From Glycine soja (Eukaryota > Streptophyta > Magnoliopsida > Fabales > Fabaceae): a stretch of 64,000 nucleotides of DNA. The position numbers were made by a program, and so were the translations under genes. This document shows positions 1 to 13,401 of the stretch, piece by piece; position 1 is the stretch's first letter; each line of letters opens with the position of its first letter. A model generated the notes under the pieces. That model was not told where the DNA came from. It saw nothing but the letters and a program-made list of their open reading frames with translations, and did no database searches. The stretch covers positions 28,270,975 through 28,334,974 of the forward strand of contig NC_041006.1 in NCBI RefSeq assembly GCF_004193775.1, in the 5' to 3' direction.

Positions 1-111
1 TCAACCCATATCCTTACCTACATGTATCATATGTCTTTTAACTTAAAAAGAAATTAAACAATTTATTTTATCAATGTTTCATTTGCCCTAATTATTCTTC
101 TTAGGATGCAC

Positions 112-635
112 TATGCCATTGTTATTAAGAAGAAAAATAAATCATTGTTTGTCTGTTGACTATCAATAGTTGAATAAGGTGATGATGAAGAATAAATACC
201 ATTTATCTCACATTGATGGCCTTTTTTTATTAACTTTAGGGGTCCCAAAGTTTCTCAAAGATTCATGCACGATCTAGGTACCATTAATTGAAAATATAGG
301 TTGATGACATCCCTAGCTAAGACAACATTTCGTACTCATAACGGTCATTGTGACTTTTTAGTCTTGTCTTTTTTACTAACCAATATCACAACAACTTTTA
401 TAGACTTGATGAATCATATCTTCAAACTTCAAACTATTCTTTGATATCTTTATAGTAGTATTCATTGACGACATGTTGGTGTATTCTAAGGGAAGGGTGG
501 GACATGAAAATAACTTAAGGTTAGTCTTTCAAACCTTAAGAGAACATGAATTGTATGTGAAGCTATGCAAATGTAAGTTTTTTGATGGATAATGTGACTT
601 TTATAGGTCACATGTGTTAGACTCTTGACAAGCAT
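112..635 (+). pseudogene. Ty3/gypsy pol relic (reverse transcriptase)
   Basis: This is a decayed fragment of a gypsy-type reverse transcriptase. Reading across several frames on the plus strand gives, in the canonical order, NKYHLSHIDGLF (about 197-232), KTTFRTHNGHCDFLV (about 318-362), LTNITTTFIDLMNHIF (about 376-423) and FIDDMLVYSK (461-490). The last is the catalytic FxDD box. A tail like VTFIGHM follows near 610. There are at least two frameshifts (near 150-160 and 425-440) and in-frame stops. No gag, integrase or LTR is recognisable beside it, so it is a fragment. The family assignment is firm because the motif order and spacing fit; the lineage is unknown. Confidence 0.85.
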
Positions 636-3600
636 ACCAAATTGTAAGTGTAGTTGAGAGATAAATTAAGTATCATATTTTGGGAGATTTGCACAATAAT
701 TAGCAATGAACATACTTTTCACTATTATAAACTAAGGAATTCCATAATTTTGGTGATAAAAAACAATGTAAAATTATAAATGCAAATTAAATAAATGATT
801 AAAGCAAAAAAGTTTTAGAATATCTTTTTGGATTTTTATTGAATATGTAAAATGCATGCAAAAATAATTTTAACATGATAACAGGAAAAATATTGTGGTT
901 TAACTTTACCAAATGTTGTGGTTTAGCAAGTGTTTTCCCCACAAAGCCACAATCTTGAAAATACACACTCATGCACACACACACATTGGTAACAAACACA
1001 TATGAAGGAGTGCAAGGGAGAGCAACCGACTTGGCTTTTGCTTCTTTGATTAGTTTTTCCTTCATTTTCTTACATTTCCACCTTAAATCCTTTGCACCCA
1101 TGAAAGGTAATGGTTAAAGGTCGGTGTTTTGAGTTGAAAGGAGAAACACCCACTTTTAAAAACTAGTCTATTTGAAATTTTTTGGCATATAAACCAACAA
1201 CTCATGAAATATAGGGATTCATTTTATGGCATGGACAATAATGAGACTGGATATAGAGTGGTATAAAGTTAAATTCTAAATTTGATGACGGTAACACTTT
1301 AGGTCTTGTAAATTGGAGGTTTAGAAAATCTATGTATCCCATTGTTAGTAAATCTTGGAATAAATTTATAAAGGCTTGAAATTTATTTATTGATGTTTAA
1401 ATTTAGATGAAATTAATCTAGTGACGTTTCTTTAAGGCATTGATAGAGATCAAGTTTGTCCTTTAAAGTTGTGAGTAACTAATTTACATAACGACAACTT
1501 CTATACATTTTCTTTTTCCTTTATGGGAAACAAGTAAATTTTTGTAGATATATTTTATATAAAAAATATTTAAACATGAAACTTTTGTTTTCTTTGAGGA
1601 GAACATAAGTTTGATTTCAATGAGTATTTAAAGCTAAAGATTTCTATATATATTTTTTAGATTGATTATCAAAATTTTATATTTCGAAATTATGGTAACG
1701 ATGACTTTGTGTATGATTTAAGCAAATATTATTTAGAAAGTAAATTGTGATGCATGAAGCTTGATGATGAATAATTTGAGATGGAATAATAGAATATAAT
1801 CTTGGTATCGTGGCCTACTTTTACTTATCATGATAAATTTATTTGTGTTTTCATTGTGAATTTTATGGCGAGACACCATTTACTAATTACAACAAAGAGC
1901 TAGAAAGTGTAGCTTACGAGTTAAATGTTGTAGTCTTTTGGATATTGTTCACTATGATAAAGAGATAATATGACCTATGGGCCTAATGCCCATAGTATAC
2001 ATGATGAAATATTATTTGTTGCAACAAAAAAGTAATATGATTTATGTGCACATAGTATAATGAGATATTGGGTGAGACCTAGTCCCCAACACATGATATG
2101 CATGTTATATGATAAAATGATTTAATATTATTTATTCGTTTTACATTGAATTAGTTCTTTATGTGTTACTTACTACAAATTCACAATATGACTTTTATAG
2201 AAAGTTGTTACCCTTGGTTTTGAGTAATATTTATATTCATGAATTGGTAATCTCAAGAGGAAGCATTAACTTTGTAAATTGATTTATTATGTATTTTATA
2301 CTTGTTTTTCCTCTTTGTTACCTTAAATTCATATTTGAATATAAATATTCACACAATGTTTTCTTCTCTTTGTCGTCTACTTTGTTTACTATACTCTCCT
2401 TGAGTCTCCATGACTTTCCTTTTCTTCTCTCTTTAGGTTCAAAGTTTTATGAGAATATTGTTCTTGAAGGTGGCATGTTTGCCATGAAATTCTCTCATTT
2501 TTTAATAATTCTTTAATTAAGTAATATGTATCGAAAAATCATTTGAACCAAACTTAAAAAACATATGCGGTTCTGTTTGATTTGATTTTCATTTAAAATA
2601 AAATTTGAACAAAACCAAACCAATATTTTGTGGTTTGGTTCAATTTTTGTAATTTTTACTAAAATATTATTTCATTTAAATTTATAGACCTTCTTTTCAT
2701 ATTTCAAATAAAATTATATTAAAAAATTGTGGATAACAATCTATGAAACTTGTTAATATGCTAAACTTTTTACAATAAAAATCTGCAAAATTTCATCTAT
2801 TTTTAAACCAAACATATCTTAAAAAAGTCATCTAAAAAAGAAAGTAATATGTATTGTATAAGTTTGTATATATAAGACTATAAAATATTATGAAACTCAA
2901 GTGGTACATACATAAAATGTATAACACTAAATTAATATAAGTGTTAGTATAAGTGTTGCGGTTTGTATTGATTTAAAAAACATAAACCACAAACCGAACT
3001 GAACCAATCGGTTTGAGAAAGAAAAAGAAATCGAAAAAGAATCGATTTAATTTGGTTTTAAATTTTTTTTTATAAATTTTTTATTTTGAATTAGTTTGAA
3101 TTTGAACATTTTCACATATGAAGATATTATGCTTGTCAAGCTAAAAATTAATTTGAATAGTGTCAATACGCGAGTCGGTCATGGCTTAAAAGTGGATTGT
3201 AACATTGTCCATTTGATTTTCTTAGTCATAATGCTTTAGTTAGTTAATGAATGAGTGCTCATAACTTACACTCTATTCGGTAAGGAAGAAATAGGATAAA
3301 AATTGAGAAAAGAGAGTGAAAATAGAGGAGAAATTTAAAATGAGATTACTTGATAGGGATGAATTAGATAAAAAAAAAAAAAAAAAATTAGAAACTGATG
3401 GATTCTACTTAAAAAAAAAATCCAACCTAAATAGCTTCGAAATAGCATGAAAGTATTGACTTGCTCACGTGTGTAGTGTTTCATGAAAAACAAATATGCA
3501 ATTTTTAGTTGAAAACAATGGCCCTTGCTAAAAAATATATATTTTATTTTTATTTTCCTCTTCCTTGATTCTTCTCTAGTTTTCTCAAAATAGCCACTTT

Positions 3601-4566
3601 TGTATGTACACTATTTTTCATCTATTTTCATTTAATTTATTTCTCTCTTTCCTATTTCTATTCACCCTATTTTTCATCTAATTATTTTCTTTTTACGAAA
3701 TACATCCTTAATTTTTTATTAAGGAATTGCCAAACTCATTTTTCGTTACTACCCTCAGCTTTTAAATCACCATTTTGGGGTACTAACTGTTTCTTATATA
3801 TATATACACTGTTCCTATAGTTTATACTTAGATAATCTGAACTACACAGTTTTTTAAAGAAAACTGTGTTTAGAAAGTCATGTTAATGTAAATTTATACC
3901 ATTGGTTAAAGAAATGGAATTTAAAAAGTTGGGTTATTGACTGTAAAACAATATTAAATTTTTCTTTCCTAAAAACTGTTTAATATTGTGCGGGTTTGCA
4001 TCTAACTAAACCCACGAGCAAGATACAAACAGTACTCAAGATTTTTATTTACTTATTATTTAATAATCTGTGCGATGGGACAAAAACTAAAAAGAAACCG
4101 TTTCTGACCATTGTATCTATTGACATTTTAGTAGGCAAAATAAAAAAGATTATACACTGAAATTTTAGTAAATTTTTTTAAAATTATTATCCAATCACAA
4201 TTTACTATTATCATATATGATAAATTTATTAATTTTTATAATAATTATTTTAAAAATTATATTAATAATAAATTATGATTAAACGAAAGTATAAAAATAT
4301 TTATATTATTAGTGTAATCATGTTAATTCTATATAATATATTCCATTCATTTCCTTCTAGTTAAAGAAACCGAGATTCGTCAAGCCCAGCCCTTTCAATT
4401 TTTTTAAAAATAAACTGGAAACCACCAATTGAGGATTCTGGTTATCTTGAGCTTTGATGCACCATTCTGTCGTCCATCAATTGCGAAAAGTGAACAAAAG
4501 AATATAAATCAGGGCACACACCCACACCCCTCCATCTCCCTCCACTGATCTGTCCACGCTTACACC
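636..4566. other. AT-rich spacer without recognisable genes
   Basis: I see no credible coding sequence here; open frames are short and of low complexity. Two stretches resemble old MITEs. One is 2550-3080, rich in AAACC/GGTTT words in both orientations. The other is 3271-3710, whose ends (TCTATTCGGTAAGGAAGAAA and, on the minus strand, ATGTATTTCGTAAAAAGAAA) form a weak inverted pair like Tourist/Harbinger MITEs. Neither has a target-site duplication I can define. Confidence 0.4.
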
Positions 4567-5352
4567 GGTCAATTGTGCTACAATTGAAACCCCTTAATAC
4601 ATACTTTTTCCTAAAAAAAAAAAAATTATCCCAACTCTTCCACACTTGGAAAAGAAAAAAACAAGAGACTGGTCAATTCCCCTAGAAGCCTTTGGACAAC
4701 ACAAATTTATTAATTGTTTTCCTAGCGACAGAAAGTTTACAATAAAGAATCTTGCCACCTTTCCTTTAAGTGCAATTTGTGAGGATGTTAACCAAGTCCA
4801 AAGACTCCGCTGCTAATCACCTTAGGGTGTTGATTCCACTTCCACTTGTGCATCTGGTTCTCCCTTTCCACGCTAGATGTGTGCACCAGAAACTTGGGAA
4901 CGATTGGACCCTCATTGTTTCCAAGGCATTAGGAGGTCACTCAAACATATTCTACTAAAAATAATAAATTAAATTTTCTGATAGATATTAGTGATTAGTA
5001 AAACTGCATATTTATAGGACAATTGACAAAAGTCAAATTTTGGGCGGTCTCAAGTGCTTAAGTGTGGAACTGTCTAGCGATGACTGCGCCTGATTATTAC
5101 CATAAAACAGTTTCAGTCAACCACTCCCTCCAATAGGTCCCACACCGAAAACCCCTTCACCGTTCATTTTTTCCCCTTCGTTGCTGCATCCCCTTAATAT
5201 GTAAGGCCCCTTGGCTAGTCCAATTTGAGATGCTAAGCGAAACCAAACCAATCTTTTTATCTCCACCCTTTTTATTTGGGAATAATAATAATAATAAGCA
5301 CTTCAAGGTTGTGAAGCCTTGAAGGTGCATCAACACTTGTGTCAACACAAGA
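4567..5352 (+). promoter_or_regulatory. Upstream region of PIPL gene with W-box-like sites
   Basis: Four TTGAC[C/T] cores occur in about 550 bp, all as the reverse complement: GGTCAA at 4567-4572 and 4671-4676, and AGTCAA at 5031-5036 and 5115-5120. The third lies in a near-palindrome with a TTGAC at 5023-5027. W-boxes bind WRKY factors and are common in promoters of pathogen-induced genes, which fits a PIP-type peptide. Chance would give roughly one in this span, so enrichment is modest. No TATA box could be fixed with confidence. Confidence 0.4.
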
Positions 5353-5616
5353 ATGAGGCTCTCTGTTTTACTTCTAGTGTTCCTCGCAGTTCTGGCTGCC
5401 ACAAGGCCTAGCCTTGTAGACTGTAGGGTCCTTCCTTCACCAAAAAACACAGAGAAAGCCCCTCATGAGCCTCTCAAAGTGATTCGATTTCTCATCAATT
5501 TAGTGATGGCAGAAAAGGCCAACACTAGTGAGGGTAATATAAGCAACAGGGTTTTGACTGAGAACAAATTCCAAACCATGTCTTCAGGGCCAAGCAGAAG
5601 AGGTTCGGGTCACTAG
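5353..5616 (+). CDS. PIP/PIPL-type secreted signalling peptide precursor
   Basis: The 87-residue product has the layout of a post-translationally processed signalling peptide. There is a hydrophobic signal peptide (about residues 1-24, core LLLVFLAVLAA), then a variable spacer with one predicted sequon (NTS), then a conserved C-terminus ending SSGPSRRGSGH. The SGPS core followed by Gly-x-Gly-His at the extreme C-terminus is the hallmark of the PAMP-induced peptide (PIP/PIPL) family. In Arabidopsis PIP1 acts in the apoplast through RLK7 and amplifies immune signalling. There are no introns, and the length is typical of the family. The start is the first ATG and begins directly with the signal peptide. 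CEP and IDA peptides are related alternatives but lack SGPS. The function in this plant is inferred. The overlapping opposite-strand frame is a shadow. Confidence 0.82.
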   Translation: MRLSVLLLVFLAVLAATRPSLVDCRVLPSPKNTEKAPHEPLKVIRFLINLVMAEKANTSEGNISNRVLTENKFQTMSSGPSRRGSGH

Positions 5617-7264
5617 CACCATGTTTCAGTTAATCAACTATCACTGCTTTTTCATCTCCTTACACGGTTGGATTCACATGATAGAGCATCTTTGTACATG
5701 AACTATATATATGGAAAGTGTAACTTCTGTCTATAAGTATTTATGTGTTGATTTTTTATAAGAAGAAAACTATATTGGTGGAAAAAGATCGAGTTTGGCA
5801 CAGTGTATGGCAATTTGTAAGCTTGTAGTATGAAGATTAAAGTTCTTGCATTGATAGTATATAGAAGGATGGTTTTATTGAGTGTTCAAACTCCCAAGAT
5901 CGTCTGTTCTTTTTGGTAGGATTGATTTTTGAATTGACCTGATTTGTTGAATTGTTAATTAAGAAATCAAGGTAAATTTCATTATGTATTTGTCAGTGTG
6001 AAAATTCTGAGCACTCCATAGACTTACCCTGTAAAGAGTATTGGCGCATGTTTGGTTTGGCATCCACGATTCATGTTCATGTGAAATTTAGATCAAAACT
6101 TAACGTAAAAACAACTGATAGTTATTTATGATGATACGGTCACAGCAACATACAAGGCAGGATCGTAAATATTGATGTTATAATTCGTTAAAGTACCATG
6201 TGGCAGTAACACATGACTTTTTGAAGAGGAAATGAAATCATTTTCATGCCACTTGACTTGTTGAACGTTAGCTTCTTTATATGATCGAGCGAGAGTTATA
6301 TGATCTCGTGGTGCAGGTGATGTAAGCGCTAAATCAAATCAGCAAGGAGACTAACAACATGTTTGGTTTGACATTAAGTGTGACAAAATTCACATTAAAG
6401 TCTCACGTCAAAATAAAAACTACTCAATATAGTTTTAGGTTTTCACGTTATGGATTCACGTTGTTTGGTTCTGACTCTGAACCAAAAATGCACTAAGCAA
6501 ACTGCCAACTCCATCAAAATCAAATGGCTAACATTTTCCCTAGTAAGATATATTAATAATTGTAATTGCCGAGGCCAATTTTCTTGCTCTACAGGAGAAA
6601 AAAGTTACAGCACTTGTAGTTGGTTACCAAACTATGGCAAGGTAGTTGACTAGATCTTGTGAGATCCAACCTTCGATTTGCAGGTCAATATTAATAATCA
6701 GGTCCATGCTGGGATCCTATGGTTAGCGAATAATGTACTATTAATTCCTGCGTCAATCCGCTAAAGAATTTCGAATTTAATTAATTAACAACTGAAACTT
6801 CATAGTGTAGCTTCGACGAAATTGTGAAAAGTTAGATCCTCTTTACTTGAATTCAACATGAACTCCACTCTAGTATGATACGCTGGCATACTTTTCATTT
6901 TTGTTCCGGAAATTCAAGTGATAAATTGTAGTTCTAATTTTTATTGCATCAAATGTTCTAGCTTTCTAATTAATCACTGCGTCTCTTATCTTTGCTAAAC
7001 TGAAATGCAAACAAGAAATGACGATAAAAAAATGATTAAATGCCAGGGGTAAGTGAGTGATTTAACTGTGGATGAACATATAATGAGTGGGTTATGTATA
7101 AGGTTACAACTTGCAAGCATGAACAATGACTCTTAATTACTGGAGTCCGTGTAAAGAATATTCTCATGAATCTCTTAACTCCGTGTAGATTGTTTCCCTT
7201 TTACTAAATTGAGGAAATTTATTCTCCAGCCCGCGTGCAAGCGGACAAAGAACGACTTAGAGTA
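5617..7264. other. Spacer downstream of PIPL gene, no gene seen
   Basis: This stretch holds the likely 3' UTR of the peptide gene and ordinary spacer. Two short segments beginning CATGTTTGGTTTG (about 6049 and 6358) are in the same orientation and resemble MITE ends, but no matching opposite end was found. Confidence 0.35.
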
Positions 7265-7650
7265 GTAATCTGAAGTCTATAGTTATACTAATTTAATTTT
7301 ATGTATCGTATCAGTATTAAATTCATATTTTATAATTTACAGAAATAATTTTTTTGTATTATTTGAATTTTTAATATATTTTATTTAATTTAAATTTTAA
7401 TAAATATATGCAAGTAAATATGTCAATAAATATTTAAATATATTTTAGATATATTAGAAATTGTTATTATTATAAGTGTTGTTTTAATTAAGAGTAGGAT
7501 TTCTTTCACTTTAATAATGTCTTATATATTTCCTTTTGATTTTTTTTTAAATTTGATTTAATTTATTTTTTAATTTTATTTTTTTATTTGCATACTTGAT
7601 TTAGGATAATAAAAATTGAGAGGAATTATTTAATTACAATAGAGTTTTAT
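7265..7650 (+). repeat. Dispersed repeat, copy A
   Basis: About 385 bp of AT-rich DNA is clearly homologous, in direct orientation, to 18495-18885. Shared anchors include TATTTTATAATTTA, the block AAATATGTCAATAAATATTT, and a downstream run around ATTATTA(T/G)(A/G)AGTGTT. Identity looks like 75-80% with small indels. It has no coding potential. The two copies flank the CACTA element and the MULE-like MITE but lie too far outside them to be their termini. Confidence 0.6.
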
Positions 7651-8562
7651 GCATTTTTAATTAAATATATTTATTATGGTTTGCACTGCATGTTTTTATA
7701 TTTTACCCTTGTAGTTAATTACATAGTTTCAACCTTTTCAATATATCACAATTAATAAATAAATATTTATTATTTTTATCACATGATAATTGATTATTGT
7801 AATTATAAAAATTATTTCAGAAAAATTAATAATGGTATTATATAAAATAAAAATTTATATAAGATTTAACAATTTAATTAAACTAAATATATACTCATGT
7901 TTATTTTCTTAATTGCTTATACAATTTTGGCATATTTTATATACATAATATTTTTTGTTGGAAAGTAATTAAAACTGAAAAATAAAAAAGAGAAAAGATC
8001 ACAAGTAGAACAAAAAATAAAATTAGTTGATTTAATTAACCTAAAAATGGTATTATGTCTCTTATTAAATAAATTTTGAAATTAAATATATTTATCACTA
8101 CAAGAAAAATAATATATGCTTACGGATAAAAATTGTCACTAAATGTTAAAAGTGTGTAGATAAATATATTAAAGATTTTGTCCTATGGACATTTTAGTTG
8201 TCAACTTTGAAAGACGTACAATGATGAATTATAATATGTCAATATGAGTTTTACCTACATATTTACTTTCACATACAATTACATTTGATTGTCACTATAT
8301 GCGTCCCTATAATTCAGAGTGTAGTGTGTGTACGTAAAAGTCATTAACTTATATCTACAATATCTAGTTGTAGGTAAAAACATTAACTTTATTTACAACC
8401 TCTCATTGTAGGTAAAAATCATTAACTTACGCTTATCATTGAATTGAAAGACTATAGATACAAACCATTAACTTGTACTTATAAGTTTTAACGGTAGGTA
8501 AAAGTCACATAATAAAAAAAATCATGATGCTCGTTATCTATTGAAATGTTTTATGTTTCCAA

Positions 8563-8615
<53 letters not shown>
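8563..8615 (+). repeat. (ATT)n microsatellite
   Basis: An uninterrupted run of about 17 ATT units lies inside the left part of the CACTA element. Confidence 0.95.
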
Positions 8616-8616
<1 letters not shown>

Positions 8617-9000
8617 GCAAATTACACTCGTTCCCCCTAAAATTTTAAAACCTACCCATTTATTATTTTAAACTACTTATTTTTAAAATTTTAAAAATCT
8701 GCCAAATGAAAATTACTATCTTTTTGTTGTTAATTATTTAACAAACCAATATTTTAATTAAAATTGTCCATTTTTTAATTTAAAAAATCTGCTAATTTGT
8801 TAATTATAACTATCCATTTTTAAAATTTTAAAAACCTACCCAATATGTTAATTAAGATTTAAAGGCTTGATTTTTATGAACATTTTATTTTAATCACTTG
8901 TGTCTGTGTAACCGCACATTACTTCTTCTTTTTTTACATATACTTTCTTCAAACTAATTACAATATTCAAAGAGATATTTTCAGTTTTTTTTAATTTTGT

Positions 9001-9890
9001 TTTATTTGTCTGCCTTTAGGAAAAGGAAACCATGAGAATATATAATTCTTTAATATTCTAGGATTGTAAAAAATGTGTAGTGTTATGTTGATAAAAGACT
9101 CTTTAATCTAAAAAAAAAAATTAGAAGATATAAGATAAGTTAAAAACCTCTTATATTTTATAAACTTTTTTTAACTTTCTTCTTCTTCTTTTTCTTTATT
9201 TTTAATTACTTACTTTATTGTTTCTTCTTAAGTCTTTTTATAAGTAAAGAAGAAAAAATCTAATGATTTTTTAGTCTCATTCACATGTTATAAATTTTTT
9301 TAATTATTTTATTATTATCTTTGTATCTTTAGGAAACAAAAGTCATGAGAGTGTATAATTTTCTAATATTCTAGAAGGTAAAAAGATGTATGGTGTGTTG
9401 GCAAAGGGAAAAATGAGATAGACAAAGTAAAAAACATCTTATATTTTATAAACTTTTTAACTATTTCCTTATTTTGTATTATTTTTGTTTACTTTATTAT
9501 TTTTTTTAAGTATTTTTACAGGTAAAGAAGAAAAAATCTAATAATTTCTCCCTTATCTCATTCATATTATAAACTTTTTAATTGTTTCTTATTATCTTTG
9601 TGCCTTTTAGGAGATGAAAGTGATGGAAATATATAATTTTCTAATATTTAAGGATGGTGAAAACATGTATGGTGCTGTGTTGGCAAAGTTTTTGATAAGA
9701 AGAAAGAATAGAGAAGAAATGAAAACCTCTTATATTTTATAGATTTTTGTTTTTCTAGTTATGTGTAAACTTTATTTACATTTTCAATTAATTTTTCCTT
9801 TTATTAATTTCCTTTTGTTTTTTATTGCTCTGATTCTCTTTCTCTCATTTTTGTGTGTAGTTGAGGGATTTAAAATTTACATGCCATGAA
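9001..9890 (+). repeat. Three diverged ~300-bp tandem units
   Basis: Three successive units begin near 9001, 9300 and 9578. Each has TTTAGGAAA/GGAGA followed by ATATATAATTTTCTAATATT, a (T)GTATGGTG(T)TGTTGGCAAA-like block, and CTTATATTTTATA. The spacing between equivalent points is about 314 and 278 bp. The units lie within the CACTA element and have no coding potential. Confidence 0.7.
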
Positions 9891-11084
9891 CCTATAGGAA
9901 AGGAAAAAGAATAAAGGAACATGTGAAGAACATGATGATATCTCTCTCTCTTTGTCTTTGATCATGTCATGCTTATACTATTTAGTCATACAACTTTGTA
10001 TTGAAATCGATTTTTGGATTTGAATTTGTATTTGGATTAACTTTTTGCTGAGTTTTATATTTGGATCATGAACATCAAATTATGAAAAAATGACTTAATC
10101 GATAGTTGATAATGTTAGAAAATAATTTTATTGAATTTTTGCAAGGTGTTCCTATAATGAATTTTAATATCTTTAAGTTAATGTGTTCCTATAATGACTT
10201 TAACATAATACTATCCTTAATTTTTTTTCTTCTAAAAAAGTAAATAAAAAATTAATTAATTAATTTCATTGTCCTAGAAAATTCTTATTTACCAAATGCT
10301 AGCAGAAAAAACAAATAATATTGTATATTTCTATAATTAGTTAATTTTGGATATAAATGTTTAAAAATGATAACAAACTCAAAAACACTATTAAAGGGAA
10401 CATGACTTGAATGATTTTTTGTTTGTTTTGCAATTACAATTAGAAAAATGTTCAAATAATATTTACTTTCTACACATATTTTTTAAAATATTTACTTTAT
10501 ATATTTATTCATTTCTCTTCACCATATATCTTACTTTGAAATATATATATATAAAAAAAAAATCCTTAGGATTGAAGTGTATACACCCTAAGAGCAAAGA
10601 TAATTAAAGATCAAAACAAGAAGAAAAAAATTCAACAAATGACATAATAATGTTACCATTTCGATATTTTAGAAATGCATTTATTAAATAGAATGATATC
10701 CAATTACGTACCACAAATGATTTGATCAATTGTGTATAGATAGACATATATGTAAAAACAATATATTATCATGTTATCATAACAAACAAATAGACATGAG
10801 TAAAATTATGTATATATTACATAACATATTAAACTAAAATAAATATGCACATCAATTTACATATTATAAGATATATTATTTCAATATATAAATTTTCATA
10901 CAATAAAATATGATAATGCAATAGAAATGCGGACATATAGGCGCGACAACGTTTGTGTTTCCGCTAGTCTAGATAAAATAAATATCAATTGTATCTAAAT
11001 TGATTGTCTAAGCTTTTTACAAGTTCAAGGAACTAATCTATGCAATAAAGTAGTCTTACTTTTTAAAAAAAAGATTCTAGTAGT

Positions 11085-11275
11085 TTTAAAACATTGGAAC
11101 AAAGCCAAGATGATATCTAACATCCACAATAACCAACAAAATAACCACATCAATAAAATAACACAATCACAAAAACAAAAAAGAGTATTTATGTCCCAAA
11201 ACACCTTAGCAAAGCCGAGATGATATCCAACATTCAGGATAACCAATAGAATAGCCACATCCATGTAATCACCGA
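11085..11275 (+). repeat. Two-copy ~120-bp tandem repeat
   Basis: The block AAAGCCAAGATGATATCTAA (11101 onward) recurs as AAAGCCGAGATGATATCCAA about 110 bp later. Each is followed by ATAACCAA.A.AATA.CCACATC. It is internal to the CACTA element. Confidence 0.65.
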
Positions 11276-12394
11276 TCTACACATTCATGAACTAAGTAAG
11301 CAACAAATTTTTAAAATGATCAAGCATATATGCAAGAAGAAAATGTCTTTACCTCAAAACCATTACTTGGTTATCTTCATTGTTGCTAGTGATTACAATG
11401 ACATAAAGAAATACATATTAACATATACAAATGAATATTTTATGCAAATAGATGTGATAGCTTCTCAACTGCAATTGCATAAATATGTGAATCAATTAAC
11501 TTGGACTAACCTGAAGCTTAAAAATCATATTAGAACAGAAAAAATCATAATAAAGCTTGATTAGTTTGAGTCAATTCTCAAAACAATAAAATTTCAAACT
11601 TTATTCCTTAGTCAACAAGTCTAGGTACATACATGACTTAAAGGAAAAGAGAAGACAACCAAGTAAAGGGGAGCTACAACTTACCATATACACAGATAGT
11701 GTGGATACACTACAAGCTATATCATATGCTAACTGGAATGGTATTATCAAAATATTAATTATTAAATTTCAACTCACCTCTAGTAAGGATTGCTTGTAGT
11801 TTGATGATTTTTACTAGTAGAACCATTTGTATGTACCTAAATTAAGAGAATGTTTTTTCTTTGTAAAATATCATATCATAGTTAAATCTTTGAATAAGTT
11901 GAATTATAAATTCATACCACTTGATCTATAGCTTCTAAGACTTGATTAATTTGTAGATCTTTTGCAAATCACACTTTAAGGACAACAAGATTTCCAAGCA
12001 AATTCTCCAAATTTTGAATTCTATTGTCTGCATAAGAGTTTAAGATAAACTTGCTTGATGTAAAAGCTTATCAAGACAACACACACATCCTCTTTTTTTA
12101 GGTCCTTTGACTTTTGAATATATATCATTTGTACAATCAGAAGAATCTTGGTTGCTTTATAAATTTTGTGAACTCCTTGCTTCAACCATTTTCTTTTTTA
12201 GTTCATCCTACATAAATACGCTTTATAAATTATTACCATGCATCAATATATATTCTCAATACTTCAATGCCACCAAACAAAACTCGTCTCCTCATTAGTT
12301 AATCCCCTTCATACCATAACCATCTATTAGAAAATTGACCAAAGGAAAAGATAAAACAAAGAGAACGTATTGAAATAAAAATAAATTCTTACAA

Positions 12395-12895
12395 TTACAA
12401 TAACAGGCTTTTCAATAATAATGCTTCCATCTTTTTGAGTTCGAGTGTCAATATAAATTTCTGCCCAAGAAGGTTGCACTCCTTTAGCCTTTGTTGTTTA
12501 ACATTAGTTAAAAAAAAATCAATCATCCTATTTATACTAAGCAATTAAATATTAAAAAATTATAAAAAAAGCAAACCATCTCATGAATCCATCTTGGAAG
12601 ATTTTTGGTTTCCATGCAATGCAAGTCCTCATATTTTGAGCGATTTCTTTTGTTAATGTTGCTTATTTTCTATAACCAACAAATATAAAAAGTCAATAAT
12701 AAAAATAAACATATAATATATAATTGTTATGTTAGCCAAAGGTTAGTGACAATGTACATATATACCTATCATTTCTCAGAACACCAATAATGTACTAAAT
12801 CACGATATTGAAAAGGATCAATCATTGGATCTGGGATGTGAGCAACCATTTCCTCCTTAGTTTTGTTCAATTCATATTTAAATTGTCTCCATTTC
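12395..12895 (-). pseudogene. Transposase_24-like (En/Spm accessory) relic
   Basis: Three short blocks on the minus strand fall in the order expected for the plant Transposase_24 (Ptta/En/Spm) family, separated by intron-like or decayed gaps. They are WRQFKYELNK with DLVHYWCSEK (12773-12892), NKRNRSKYEDLH with LPRWIHEM (about 12577-12665), and PSWAEIYIDTRTQKDGS (about 12400-12485). The family normally shows a W-x-x-x-K/R block, a WxxxVxxWxSEK-like block, an NKxNRxK block and a (A)ELxxxTHTRKDG block. These proteins are thought to bind subterminal repeats of CACTA elements. Frames change between blocks and stops are present, so it is non-functional. Boundaries are approximate, and more decayed exons may extend to about 13330. 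Confidence 0.62.
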
Positions 12896-13401
12896 AACTC
12901 ATGTCATCAATCAAATTTCCTTTGTTTGTTTAGTTAATTCAAGAACAAATCGAAACTTACCCTATTATGAGTATCATTAGCAAACAGAAAAAGACCATTT
13001 TGTTAGACATTACAAAACAAAATTTTACAAGAAATAAAATGAAACAACACTTATAAAGTATTATATTAGACCTGAATCAATTCAACCATGTCAGTAATAT
13101 AGTCTTCAGGCATGTCTTTTCAGTTAAGAAAATTTATAGGAGCACATTGGTGTCTCCTTATGAAGCTCCCAATTGCATGTCAATCCACCCTAAGATTTGG
13201 TTAAGGATAACGTGGTTCCATCCCCAATTTTTGTAGCAATCTACCAATTTCAATGTCTTGAGAGAAGATGAACAAGCCATTCAGCATCAATGATATCATA
13301 ACATTTATAGAGGTCTGAACACCTAATATGTGGACAGCCATTCGCAAGGTCAGTAATACATCCTCTCATAATTAGGACAATTTTTGGAGTGAGCTTCTAG
13401 A

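Noticed and set aside
5157..5450. 97-codon minus-strand frame overlapping the PIPL gene
   Set aside because: It is antisense to the signal-peptide region of a convincing gene and has no recognisable domain.
6049..6460. Two CATGTTTGGTTTG segments as MITE ends
   Set aside because: Both are in the same orientation and no inverted partner or target-site duplication was found.
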